Positions 18,152 through 28,400 of a stretch of 64,000 nucleotides of DNA are shown here, piece by piece. The DNA is from SMWN01 sp965221455 (lineage in GTDB: Bacteria > Pseudomonadota > Gammaproteobacteria > Eutrophobiales > Eutrophobiaceae). The notes beneath the pieces were generated by a model. It was not told the origin of the DNA. It ran no database searches and was given only the letters and a program-made list of their open reading frames with translations. The stretch spans positions 1,426,001 through 1,490,000 of the forward strand of contig OZ244890.1 in assembly GCA_965221455.1 (NCBI GenBank), in the 5' to 3' direction. The translations under genes and the position numbers were made by a program. Position 1 is the stretch's first letter. Each line of letters opens with the position of its first letter.

Positions 18152-20038
18152 TTAAATGCCCTTGATTCTGGCACTTGACTCGATATCATTACAATGATGC
18201 CGGACGAAATCGATTAATCCCTCCCTGTTCATGCCCACATCATTCAACATATCTTCTCTTGATCCGTGCTGGATCAGGCGATCCGGCAAACCATAATTAA
18301 CGATTGCTTGCGTCAAGCCGTGACCGACAAGTATCTGATTTACGGCTTCTCCGGCACCGCCTTCGACAACATTCTCTTCTACCGTGACTAACAGTTCATG
18401 ACCGGCAGCCATTTTCAGTATCATTTCCTCGTCTATTGGTTTGACGAAACGCATATTTACAACGGTGGCATCCAGTTCTTCCGCTGCCCGCAAGGAAAAT
18501 TCCAGAGTCACACCAAAAGAAAGGATAGCAACCTTTCCCCCCTGTCTTTTAAGTTCCGCCTTGCCAATGGGTAAAGCCGTCATTTTTTTCGCCACTTTTA
18601 CACCCGTGCCTCCACCTCTTGGATAACGTACTGCGGCAGGCCCATCAATCTGGATGCCGGTATAAAGCATTTGACGACATTCATTTTCATCTGCGGGGGT
18701 CATGATGACCATATTCGGTAGACAACGCATGAAAGAAATATCGTAACAACCATTGTGTGTTGGACCATCTGCTCCAACCGGACCGGCACGATCTATCGCA
18801 AATAACACCGGTAGATCCTGTACGACGACATCGTGGATCAATTGATCATAGGCACGCTGCAGAAATGTGGAATAGATCGCAACAACAGGTTTCAAACCAT
18901 TACAGGCCATACCGGCGGCGAGGGTAACACTGTGTTGTTCTGCGATGCCTACATCAAAATAATGATCGGGAAATCTTTTTTCATATTCAACCAGGCCGGA
19001 GCCCTCACGCATGGCAGGTGTAATGGCAACAACGCGCTCATCCATCTCGCTCATGTCGCAAATCCAGTCACCAAAAATTTGGCTGTAAGTCGGTGTTGAT
19101 GGTTTTGCGGATGGCGTAATACCTTTCGCGAGATCAAATGCCGTGACACCATGATATTTAATCGGTTCGGCTTCCGCTCTGGCATAACCTTTGCCCTTTC
19201 GAGTGATGACATGTAGAAATTGCGGGCCTTGCAGTTGTTTTATATTTTTCAGGGTCGAAAGCAATGCAGGTAAATCATGACCGTCAACGGGACCGATATA
19301 GTTAAAGCCGAATTCTTCAAAGAGAATGCCGGGTGTTAACAAACCTTTTACATGTTCTTCCGCATAACGTGCAATATCCAGTGCATTGGGAACTTTTGAG
19401 AGGACTTTTTTACTTCCATCCTTGACGGTTTTATAGAGCTTTCCCGAAATAATCCGGGCGAATCGATTCGACAATGCGCCGACATTGGGCGAAATAGCCA
19501 TGTTGTTGTCATTCAGAATAACCAGTAGATCAGTGCCCAGATCGCCCGCATTATTCAACGCCTCAAACGCCATACCCGCCGTCAGTCCACCATCGCCGAT
19601 GATTGCGACTGATTTCCTCCCGCTACCCGTTTGTCTGGCAGCAATGGCCATACCCAGTGCGGCACTAATGGAGGTGCTTGAATGGCCTACGCCGAAGGCA
19701 TCATGTTCGCTTTCTGTTCGTTTTGGAAAAGGCGACAGTCCCCCCCATTGACGAATGGTGTGCATCCTGTCTTTTCGACCCGTTAATATTTTATGGGGGT
19801 ACGCTTGATGACCGACATCCCACACCAGATTGTCATCGGGGGTATTGTAGAGGTAGTGGAGTGCGACCGTGAGTTCGATTGCGCCCAGGCCTGCGGCGAA
19901 GTGGCCTCCACTTTGGCTGACCGAATAAAGCAGGAAATCACGTAATTCGCCTGCTAATGCTTCCAAATCTGATTCCGGCAATCTACGCAGATCAGCCGGG
20001 CTATTGATGTTATCTAATAATGGTGTGTTTATCGTCAT
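18152..20038 (-). CDS. dxs: 1-deoxy-D-xylulose-5-phosphate synthase
   Basis: Dxs uses thiamine diphosphate to join pyruvate and glyceraldehyde-3-phosphate, the entry step of the MEP isoprenoid pathway. The 628-residue length is standard. Visible signatures are the TPP-binding GDGGLTAGMAFEALNNAG, VGHSSTSISAALGMA, GIAEQHSVTLAAGMA with the catalytic glutamate, and DRAGPVGADGPTHNG. It is divergent from hpnH, consistent with a local isoprenoid/hopanoid cluster, with an AT-rich 255-nt promoter region between. Confidence 0.97.
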   Translation of the reverse strand: MTINTPLLDNINSPADLRRLPESDLEALAGELRDFLLYSVSQSGGHFAAGLGAIELTVALHYLYNTPDDNLVWDVGHQAYPHKILTGRKDRMHTIRQWGGLSPFPKRTESEHDAFGVGHSSTSISAALGMAIAARQTGSGRKSVAIIGDGGLTAGMAFEALNNAGDLGTDLLVILNDNNMAISPNVGALSNRFARIISGKLYKTVKDGSKKVLSKVPNALDIARYAEEHVKGLLTPGILFEEFGFNYIGPVDGHDLPALLSTLKNIKQLQGPQFLHVITRKGKGYARAEAEPIKYHGVTAFDLAKGITPSAKPSTPTYSQIFGDWICDMSEMDERVVAITPAMREGSGLVEYEKRFPDHYFDVGIAEQHSVTLAAGMACNGLKPVVAIYSTFLQRAYDQLIHDVVVQDLPVLFAIDRAGPVGADGPTHNGCYDISFMRCLPNMVIMTPADENECRQMLYTGIQIDGPAAVRYPRGGGTGVKVAKKMTALPIGKAELKRQGGKVAILSFGVTLEFSLRAAEELDATVVNMRFVKPIDEEMILKMAAGHELLVTVEENVVEGGAGEAVNQILVGHGLTQAIVNYGLPDRLIQHGSREDMLNDVGMNREGLIDFVRHHCNDIESSARIKGI

Positions 20039-20292
20039 ACCTGATCATTGGCCTATTGCCTGATTCTATTATTTTATCGAGCCCAATCCAAACTTACATT
20101 CACCTGGCGTCCCGCATTATTTAGTTGTCCTATTTACCTTGCAACAACATTAAACCGCATTACAAAAATTAAGCGTAATAAAAATTACATTTTGGCAAGA
20201 ATTACCGCCCTAAATTTTTTAAAGTCTTCATTTTGCAAGCCATTTAAGGCAGAATGCGGCATCCCCAGAAAGAATAATAACCGGAGTTGAAC

Positions 20293-21423
20293 ATGGCCGT
20301 CCCACTCATACAGCAGTATCGAATTGCGAAGTATATTATCGGCCGAAAACTTCGCCGTACAGGGAAGTACCCGTTGGTATTAATGCTCGAACCTTTGTTC
20401 AGGTGCAATCTCGCTTGTGCCGGATGTGGCAAAATTGATTATCCGGAAGAAATACTGGACAAGCGTTTGAGCTATGATGAGTGCATGGAAGCCATTGATG
20501 AGTGTGGTGCCCCAATAGTTTCAATCGCTGGTGGCGAGCCTCTGATTCACAAAGACATGGCCCGGATTGTGCGCGGCTTTGTTGACAGAAAAAAATTCGT
20601 ATACCTGTGTACCAATGCATTGTTATTGGAGAAACGCATGGAAGATTATTCTCCGTCGCCTTACCTGACTTTTTCGATTCACCTGGATGGCGATGAAATG
20701 CGGCATGATAACTCTGTTTGTCGTAAGGGTGTCTTCAAAAAATGTATTGCAGTCATAAAGCAAGCCCGTGCCAGGGGTTTCCGCGTAACGATCAATTGCA
20801 CGCTATTTCAGGGTGAGACCGCCGGTGAAATAGCGGAATTCATGAACATGGTAATGGCGCTTGGTGTTGAAGGCGTTACAATTTCTCCAGGCTACAGCTA
20901 TCAACACGCACCTGATCAAGAGTCGTTTCTGAAAAATCAGGAGACCAGGCAACTGTTCCGCGATTTATTCAAGCTCGGGAAGAATTTGAAATGGCGCTTC
21001 AATCAATCTCCACTCTATCTTGATTTTCTTGCGGGCAATCAAAGTTATCAGTGCACACCCTGGGCTAATCCAACAAGAAATGTCTTTGGCTGGCAAAAAG
21101 CCTGTTATCTATTGGTCGACGAAGGCTATACCACATCATTTAAAGGTATGTTGGCGGAAACCGTATGGGATAATTACGGTAAAGGACGCAACCCTAAATG
21201 CGCCAACTGCATGGTACACTGCGGCTTTGAAGGATCCGCGATTGACGATACCTTTAGACATCCGCTGAAAGCATTGAAAGTTGCCATTCAAGGCCCCGAG
21301 ACAGATGGGCCGATGGCACCGGAATTGCCCGTCTTGTACAAAGATCAACCTGTAATCGCCACTGAAAATATTGTTCACATGCGACCGACAGCATCCTGCA
21401 GCTCGCAAAAAGAAGTCGCCTAG
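20293..21423 (+). CDS. hpnH: Adenosyl-hopene transferase, radical SAM protein HpnH
   Basis: HpnH adds a 5'-deoxyadenosyl group to diploptene, the first step in making extended (C35) hopanoids. The radical SAM cluster motif CNLACAGC lies near residue 38, inside LMLEPLFRCNLACAGCGKID. The N-terminus (MAVPLIQQYRIAKYIIGRK) and the C-terminal cysteine region (CANCMVHCGFEGSAI) are characteristic. ATG 20293 follows CCGGAG; an in-frame TTG at 20287 is less likely. It heads the group hpnH, truncated hpnB, hpnM, mlaA. Confidence 0.95.
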   Translation: MAVPLIQQYRIAKYIIGRKLRRTGKYPLVLMLEPLFRCNLACAGCGKIDYPEEILDKRLSYDECMEAIDECGAPIVSIAGGEPLIHKDMARIVRGFVDRKKFVYLCTNALLLEKRMEDYSPSPYLTFSIHLDGDEMRHDNSVCRKGVFKKCIAVIKQARARGFRVTINCTLFQGETAGEIAEFMNMVMALGVEGVTISPGYSYQHAPDQESFLKNQETRQLFRDLFKLGKNLKWRFNQSPLYLDFLAGNQSYQCTPWANPTRNVFGWQKACYLLVDEGYTTSFKGMLAETVWDNYGKGRNPKCANCMVHCGFEGSAIDDTFRHPLKALKVAIQGPETDGPMAPELPVLYKDQPVIATENIVHMRPTASCSSQKEVA

Positions 21424-21456
21424 AGATTTGCAGTTAATGGTGGTGGGCGCAGCCTG

Positions 21457-21918
21457 ATGGAATGGCTCCTGTGGACTCTGCCGGGCTTATTCATTTGGAG
21501 CCTGGTTTTGTGCTTGCCCTGGCACCCATGGAGCACGTGTGAATTTCTCGAAGCCGTGGCAGATGATTGCCGGAAGCTTGATCTGTCCCAAATTACCGTA
21601 TTGATCCCTGCAAGAAATGAAGCGGAAGTTATCGCCGAAACGCTGGTCGCTTTAAAATTACAGGATGAATCCCTGAAAATTGTTTTAATCGACGATCAAT
21701 CAGACGATGACGCTTCAGGGATCGTGCGCAAAACAGGTCTCGGTAATCTCAAAATCATTGCAGGCCAGCCCTTGCCTGATGGATGGAGTGGGAAATTATG
21801 GACCCTGGAACAGGGACTTCGTGGAAACAACGACAATACAGTTCCTGACACATTGCACCGGATGCAATCTGAACTTAATATCAAGACACATATTTTGTAT
21901 TCCCAAAGCCACATGTAA
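21457..21918 (+). pseudogene. hpnB: Hopene-associated glycosyltransferase HpnB, 3'-truncated
   Basis: The first about 123 residues match HpnB: LFIWSLVLCLPWHPWSTCEF, TVLIPARNEAEVIAETLVAL, VLIDDQSDDDASG and LPDGWSGKLWTLEQGL. HpnB proteins are about 380 residues with a DxD-bearing GT2 domain and C-terminal membrane helices. Here the reading frame ends after 153 residues with an unrelated tail (NTVPDTLHRMQSELNIKTHI). The rest has been deleted, since hpnM starts 18 nt later. The substrate-binding and membrane parts are absent, so it should be inactive. Confidence 0.85.
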
Positions 21919-21935
21919 ACACAAGGAGTTATTCT

Positions 21936-22604
21936 ATGGTCCTGTGCGACGATAAGTATCATGGATACGGCCTCTCGGTTCTGTTAGCGCGATTGCTGGT
22001 CTTCTCGATGTTTCTCATTTTCAGTTCTTCGGCGACAACCGGAGAAATGATAGAAGATACATCCGGTGCAGTGCAGAATGAGGCCGTTGAAATCATTGAG
22101 CAATTGCATATAGGTTTATTGGAAGTAATGCAGGCGGGAGATTCGCTGAGTTTCGCCGAGCGTTACGCAAAACTGGAACCTGTCGTCACTGCAAGCTTTG
22201 ACACACCCGCTATAGTCAAGGTTATTCTGGGTCGTTACTGGAAAGATTTAACGCAAGCGCAACAAGAAACTTTTATCGACCTTTTTAATCAGCAAAGTAT
22301 CGCCACCTATGCATCAAGGTTTAATGGTTTTAGTGGTGAGATATTTGAAGTAAAGACTGTGGCACCACTGAAAAAAGGCAGATTTCTGGTGCGTAGCGAA
22401 ATTCAGGGTACAGATGGCAGTGCGGTCAGCCTTGATTACCTGATGCATGGAAACGCTGGTAAATGGTACATTATCAGCGTTATCGCTGATGGCGTGAATG
22501 ATTTATCATTGAAACGTGCTGAGTATTCGGCCATCATTAAGAAAAATGGCTATGAAGAACTGGTCAGAGATATCGAGAAAAAAGTTGCGGAAATGATAGA
22601 GTAG
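21936..22604 (+). CDS. hpnM: Hopanoid-associated phospholipid-binding protein HpnM (MlaC/Ttg2D family)
   Basis: A 222-residue periplasmic protein with a signal-like hydrophobic segment (residues about 13-33). The rest has the MlaC/toluene-tolerance fold, with YWKDLTQAQQETFIDLFNQ, TYASRFNGFSGEIFEV and DYLMHGNAGKWYIISVIADG. MlaC-type proteins carry phospholipids between outer and inner membranes; HpnM is the paralogue linked to hopanoid clusters. A clear AAGGAG precedes the ATG. Immediate neighbours hpnB and mlaA support the hopanoid/lipid-transport assignment. Confidence 0.88.
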   Translation: MVLCDDKYHGYGLSVLLARLLVFSMFLIFSSSATTGEMIEDTSGAVQNEAVEIIEQLHIGLLEVMQAGDSLSFAERYAKLEPVVTASFDTPAIVKVILGRYWKDLTQAQQETFIDLFNQQSIATYASRFNGFSGEIFEVKTVAPLKKGRFLVRSEIQGTDGSAVSLDYLMHGNAGKWYIISVIADGVNDLSLKRAEYSAIIKKNGYEELVRDIEKKVAEMIE

Positions 22605-22714
22605 GAAGAGAGCTTGAGAGTGCACAGGCATGAAGTATGGGGCATCGTGGAATTTTCGATTATAATCGGTCACTGAGGAAGTTTTGGATAATCTCAAGTA
22701 GTCAAAACAGGATC

Positions 22715-23485
22715 ATGAATATCAGATTTTTACATATAATTATTGCACTTTGTGTTGTTGTTGTCGGGTCGGGTTGTGCGTCGACGCAGAGCAAGGGATC
22801 TGCGGGCAACAACGATATATTGGAACCGGTTAACAGAGTTTCATTTAACTTCAACGAGGTTATGGATCGGCACATGATGAAACCAATTGTGGAACCTTAC
22901 GCCAAGTATGTGCCCGAAATTTACAGGTCAGGCATCACGAATTTCTTTGATAACCTGACCTACCCCAATGTCATCCTTAATTCTCTTCTACAGGGGAAGT
23001 TCGTCCAGGGCTTATCTGATGTAATGCGTTTCATTGTCAATTCTACCGTTGGGTTTGCGGGTTTGAATGATATAGCAACGTCGATGGGGCTGGAAAAACA
23101 TGATGAAGATTTTGGACAAACCTTGGCTGTATGGGGTGTAGGCAAGGGTTCTTACCTGTACTTGCCTTTCGTTGGTCCGAATACGCTTCGCAATGCCCCG
23201 GATATTGCAACAAGCAGCTTGTTGAATCCGCTCAACTATATTACTGGTGCCGTACTATTCCCGGTTTCCGTTCTTAATATCGTCAATACCAGAGCAAATT
23301 TGCTGGAAGCAACGAATATCCGTGATGAGGCTGCCATTGAGCCTTACTCTTTCACGCGTGAAGCCTATCTGCAGCAGCGTGAAAATCTGATATATGACGG
23401 TAATCCACCCACAGAGAGTTATGACGATATCTTTGGTGATGAAGATTATGATGATTCTGATGGCGATTTTCTAAGTATCGAATAG
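22715..23485 (+). CDS. mlaA: MlaA (VacJ) outer-membrane lipoprotein
   Basis: A 256-residue lipoprotein with an N-terminal hydrophobic stretch and lipobox (VVVGSGCAST). The MlaA core follows: DILEPVNRVSFNFNEVMDR, FFDNLTYPNVILNSLLQGK, DFGQTLAVWGVGKGSYLYLP and GPNTLRNAPD. MlaA removes mislocalised phospholipids from the outer leaflet and passes them to MlaC-type proteins, consistent with hpnM just upstream. ATG 22715 (MNIRFLHIII) after AGGA gives the proper lipoprotein signal. The C-terminus is very acidic (DDIFGDEDYDDSDGD). Confidence 0.93.
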   Translation: MNIRFLHIIIALCVVVVGSGCASTQSKGSAGNNDILEPVNRVSFNFNEVMDRHMMKPIVEPYAKYVPEIYRSGITNFFDNLTYPNVILNSLLQGKFVQGLSDVMRFIVNSTVGFAGLNDIATSMGLEKHDEDFGQTLAVWGVGKGSYLYLPFVGPNTLRNAPDIATSSLLNPLNYITGAVLFPVSVLNIVNTRANLLEATNIRDEAAIEPYSFTREAYLQQRENLIYDGNPPTESYDDIFGDEDYDDSDGDFLSIE

Positions 23486-23944
23486 ACTTTGTCTGAGTCA
23501 ATTTTCAACCGATACTCATGTTGCGGATCCTGTTAATTGGTTTTATTAAATTCTCCGGTAGTATTTTTACTCGTACAGCAAGTCAGGTCAGGTATCTTCC
23601 GCCAGGATTTCAATCCGGTGTCTGACAGCAGGATTATCGGTTGTTTGCCGTAAATTTGGTCAGCGACCAATCTTAGTTGTTGAAATCACGTCCAGCTTTA
23701 TGGTCTCCAAAGGATTCAGCTTTTTTGCGACGTGGCTTTTCGGATAATTCGGTGGTAGAGCCCTCAGCTCAATGGAGAGCAAATCTATCATCGTCAGTAG
23801 ATGAATAAACAGGATTCCAAACTTATTATTTATATTTCATTCAGTTTCCGCGCTTTTTATCATGTGTCCAGTTTATCAGTTATAATTTTCTTGCAGAAAT
23901 ACAAGTTACCGGAACTTCTTAAACCAGAATAAGAAGATCATGAG
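23486..23944. other. Intergenic, no gene seen
   Basis: About 460 nt between mlaA and rng. No protein-coding frame with family likeness is visible. A short stretch near 23755-23800 (TAGAGCCCTCAGCTCAATGG) recalls a tRNA D-arm, but no matching acceptor or T-arm follows. Confidence 0.45.
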
Positions 23945-25489
23945 ATGAGCGAAGAAATCTTAATCAACGTTACCCCTCAAGAAACCCGTGTTGCGGTAGT
24001 GGAAGACGGTGTTCTACGAGAAATTTACATCGAAAGATCCCGGAAATCGGGCTTGGTCGGAAATATATTCAAAGGTAAAGTCTCTCGTGTATTGCCAGGT
24101 ATGCAAGCCGCTTTTATTGACATCGGACTCGAACGAACCGGTTTTTTACACATTTCAGATATTACAACTGCGAGCGATACATCCGCAACAACTGATGATG
24201 ACTCAATACAACAACCCGCTGTCGAGTCGTTATTGTGCGAAGGACAGGAAATTATGGTTCAGGTAGTCAGAGATCCTCTGGGTACCAAAGGTGCCCGTCT
24301 GACAACCAAACTTTCAATTTCGTTGAGGTATCTTGTATTTATTCCAGAACAACGACATGTAGGGATATCTCAACGCATTGAGGATGGAGCGGAGCGTGAA
24401 CGCCTACGCGAAATTGTATCAAGTTATAAATCGAGAAATCCAGATATCGTTGCAGGTAATAATTCGATCACCACATCGCCAAATACCGGGAAAGATCAGA
24501 CATGGTCAGGGAAGGGAGGATTCATCGTCAGAACAGCCGCAGAAGGAATTTCCGAGAAAGATATATTTCATGATATAGACTTCTCACATAAATTATGGGA
24601 CTCCGTCCTTGCTCGTGCGGGAGAAACTTATCCCCCCGGCGTTGTCCATGAAGATCTGCCTCTGGTCATGCGTACCATGAGAGACCTGATTAACGCAGAT
24701 ATTCAGGGAATTTGTATTGACTCAAAAGAGACCTTCGAAAAGGTAATGAAATTTTCCGAGCAATTTATTCCGGAATTTTTGAGCCGGATTGAGTATTACA
24801 CCGGTGAGCATCCTATTCTCGATCTTTATTCAATTGAAGATGAAATTCAGAAAGCACTCGAAAAAAAGGTACAACTAAAATCTGGTGGCTATCTGATCAT
24901 TGATCAAACGGAAGCAATGACAACGATAGATGTCAATACAGGTGCCTTTGTTGGTAGAGGAAATCTTGAGGAAACAATCTATAAAACAAATCTTGAAGCT
25001 GTACAAATGATTACCAGACAATTACGTTTACGTAATCTCGGTGGAATTATCATTATTGATTTTATAGATATGCAAGATGCAGAATACAGCCGACAAATAA
25101 TGCGCACGCTGGATAAGAATCTGGGTAGGGACAATACAAGAACAGCCATGAGCGAACTCACTTCACTTGGTTTGGTGCAGATCACACGAAAACGAACCAG
25201 GGAGAGTCTTGAACATACGCTGTGTGAGCCTTGTCCAACTTGTAAGGGAAGAAGTTTTATTAAAACATCCGAGACAGTTTGTTATGAAATATTTCGTGAA
25301 ATTATGCGTGAAGTCAGACAATTTGAGGCCAATAAATTACTTGTAGTGGCATCTCAAGAAATTGTAGATATGTTGCTGGATGAAGAATCAAGCAGTGTGA
25401 CAGAACTGGAGGAATTTATAGGTAGGCCCATTTCATTACAGGTGGAATCTCTTTACATTCAAGATCAGTACGACATTGTCTTGCTTTGA
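23945..25489 (+). CDS. rng: Ribonuclease G
   Basis: RNase G is an endoribonuclease of the RNase E/G family that matures the 5' end of 16S rRNA and degrades some mRNAs. The 514-residue protein has the S1 domain (GNIFKGKVSRVLPGMQAAFI then DIGLERTGFLHISD), the catalytic DNase I-like part with TTIDVNTGAFVGRGNLEETI and IIIDFIDMQDAEY, and the zinc-link cysteines (CEPCPTCKG). There is no long C-terminal scaffold, so RNase G rather than E. yhdP follows after 10 nt, as in many gammaproteobacteria. Confidence 0.96.
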   Translation: MSEEILINVTPQETRVAVVEDGVLREIYIERSRKSGLVGNIFKGKVSRVLPGMQAAFIDIGLERTGFLHISDITTASDTSATTDDDSIQQPAVESLLCEGQEIMVQVVRDPLGTKGARLTTKLSISLRYLVFIPEQRHVGISQRIEDGAERERLREIVSSYKSRNPDIVAGNNSITTSPNTGKDQTWSGKGGFIVRTAAEGISEKDIFHDIDFSHKLWDSVLARAGETYPPGVVHEDLPLVMRTMRDLINADIQGICIDSKETFEKVMKFSEQFIPEFLSRIEYYTGEHPILDLYSIEDEIQKALEKKVQLKSGGYLIIDQTEAMTTIDVNTGAFVGRGNLEETIYKTNLEAVQMITRQLRLRNLGGIIIIDFIDMQDAEYSRQIMRTLDKNLGRDNTRTAMSELTSLGLVQITRKRTRESLEHTLCEPCPTCKGRSFIKTSETVCYEIFREIMREVRQFEANKLLVVASQEIVDMLLDEESSSVTELEEFIGRPISLQVESLYIQDQYDIVLL

Positions 25490-25499
25490 TTCGTCCGTA

Positions 25500-28400
25500 A
25501 TGCTTAAAAAACTCATTAGTCGACTCTATCAATTTACACTGTATGCATTTGCATTTGTTGTTATGGCATCTGCAATTATTATTACCGTTGTTCGTTTGGC
25601 ACTCCCTGGAATTGATGGCTATCGTCAGCAGACGCAGGATTGGCTCAGTGAGTATATGAACTACCCTGTGGTGATATCAAATATCGATGCTGATTGGGAT
25701 AGCTGGAATCCCAATATACAGTTACATCAAATCAGTATCTTTGACCCTGTCTCAAATGAACAAATTCTGGATGTCGATTCGGTACTCATAAGCATTAATC
25801 TTGTCAAAAGTCTGGTCAGAAATGAAATTACGCCGGAAGCAATTACTGTTTCTGATTTGGAGCTTGCATTAACACGTCGACATGATGGCTCTATCACTGT
25901 CGCAAAAGACTCATCCGCCGATATCAAGGATGCGCACATGAGTAACGATGTTCTGGCCAAGTGGTTTCTTGCACAGAAAAACATGTTGATAAAAAAAGCA
26001 CAAATCAGATTGTTCGGTATGGTGCAAAATGACAATCCGTTATTACTCTCCAATGCGTCGCTGCAGATAAAAAACAATGACTACCGCACCCAAATTGAAG
26101 GAACGGCAATATTGCCTGAATTTTACGGACATATGATAAATTTTGCTCTGGATGTTCACGGCAATGTTTTGACACCGGAATGGGCTGGCAAAGTATATGT
26201 TCAAGGCAGGGATATCAATATTTTACCGCTGTTTGCAGAAGTGGAGACACTTGATGCTGAAAAATATGAAGGCAAAGGTGATATAAAACTGTGGGGTACC
26301 TGGAATAAAGCCATACTTCGGCAGGTAAAAGGTCAGGTTAATCTCAAAGAGGTAAAGTTCGAAAATAATGATGCAGGAGTTTATATCAATAATCTTGCAG
26401 GTGATTTTTACGCAATTAGAAGAGTTGACACAGGCATTGAATTCATGCTCGATATTGAAAAACTGGTCACTCCCAATGGTGTATGGCCGGAGACGGCAGT
26501 TTCTTTTAAAAAAATTTACGATCACGAATCTGATAAATACAGATATATTGCAAATGCCAGCTATCTCAAGCTTGATGACGTTGATACTTTTCTCAAAGTC
26601 TTTCCGGATTTGTCGGATAAATTTTTACCGATAAAAGATATTGAATTCACCGGTAATCTGCAGAATAGTCTGATTCAGTATGATCCGACACTTCAGCCTT
26701 CTGAAAATTTATATATTGAGTCCGGGTTTTCACAACTGGGATCTCAATCCAGTAACCATTCGCTTAAGATTGAAGGATTAAGTGGATATATAGAGGGCAC
26801 CCAACGTCAGGGAAAGTTACGCCTTGCATCCAGTGTCGTTGAGGTTGAACTCAATGATGTTTTTGCTCGCCCATTGATATTTCATGAATTGGACACGCAA
26901 TTAAACTGGCAATTCAAGAATCACAATCTACTTGTAAGCACACATCTATTAGATACTCATACTCAGGATTTCAATCTACAGTTAAAGGGTGATCTGACAT
27001 TTTATCATGACGGAAAACCGCCTTTTGTTGATATGTTACTTGGTCTGTCAAACGTGCAGATCGACGAAGCCGCCAGTTATCTTCCCGTCAATATACCGGA
27101 AAATTTTACGCACTGGCTAGGCAAGTCACTTGTCAGCGGGGAAATTCCATCTGCAGAATTTATTTTCAGGGGATCTATACATGATTATCCATTCAGGAAT
27201 AATGAAGGCGTTTTTCAGGGCTTTATTGAGATAGAGGAGGCCATTCTGGATTACGATCCAGAATGGCCTGATATCGATCAACTTAATGCAAAATTGGTTG
27301 TCAACGGCGATACATTAAATATCGAGGTTAACTCTGGAAATATTTACGATGCTGAAATTATCAAGGGATCTGTTGTCGTCGCGAATCTTGCCTCAAGTAA
27401 TCCGGAAAAATCAATTGTCATTAACGGGCATATTAACGGTGAACTGGAAGATGTGATGCTGTTCATAGGAAACAGTCCTTTACATAAAAATGCATCACTA
27501 AAAGATTTGCCTTCTCTAAACATTATCGGGAGCATGGGTCTTGATCTCAATTTGGATATTCCACTGTCCTCAGAAACAATATCTGTCAGTGGTTCTATCG
27601 ACTTACAGGATGCCTTGCTGGATGCCGAAGATATGGGCATGGAACTGGCGGATATCAACGGCACAATAGATTTTACTCAAGACTCGATTTTTGCAGCAGG
27701 AATAAACGCGCATTATTTCAACCATCCTGTTCATATCACTCTCGAAAGCGACCATGACTCACCTCTGAAGAGTACACTAAGCGGCAGCGCGGATAATCGG
27801 TTAATTAGTGCTCAACTGGTACGTAGTCTACCTTCTCTTAAGTCAATTCAAAAAGAGATTGAACGACGTATTACAGGAAAATGTTTGTGGCAAGCATCAA
27901 TAATAAGTCCCGATTCGGGTGGCGGACTAATGTCCGGTAAAAAATTACACATTACTTCAAGCCTTGAAGGACTTTCGGTTGATCTGCCCGCACCATTTGC
28001 AAAAGTCACTCCGCGCATGCCTCTTGAGTTATCAATAGATTTTCCAGAAGAAAACAAACAGAAAATTAATATTCAATATGCAAATATTCTTGATGGACTA
28101 ATTGACATTAGTCATATTAACGGTGAAAAATCCATCACCACCTCGCTGGTTTTTGGTGACCAGGATTTGGGTGACAAGACTGTTCACGGTGGCAGAGATA
28201 ACCAATTTTCAATCACGGGAGAGATTGACCATCTGATCGCCAGTGAATGGCTGAATCTGATTTCATCCAATTTAGATAAAAATGGGTTGGAGGACATGGA
28301 TAAATCAGTTTATATGGATCTTCAAGTGGGTTCCCTGCAATTATTCAATCAAACCTTTTCTGAAGTGAATTTAAAACTCGACAACAAAAATCTGGATTAC

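Noticed and set aside
23755..23830. Possible tRNA near TAGAGCCCTCAGCTCAATGG
   Set aside because: Only a D-arm-like match; no acceptor stem, anticodon stem or T-loop can be formed.
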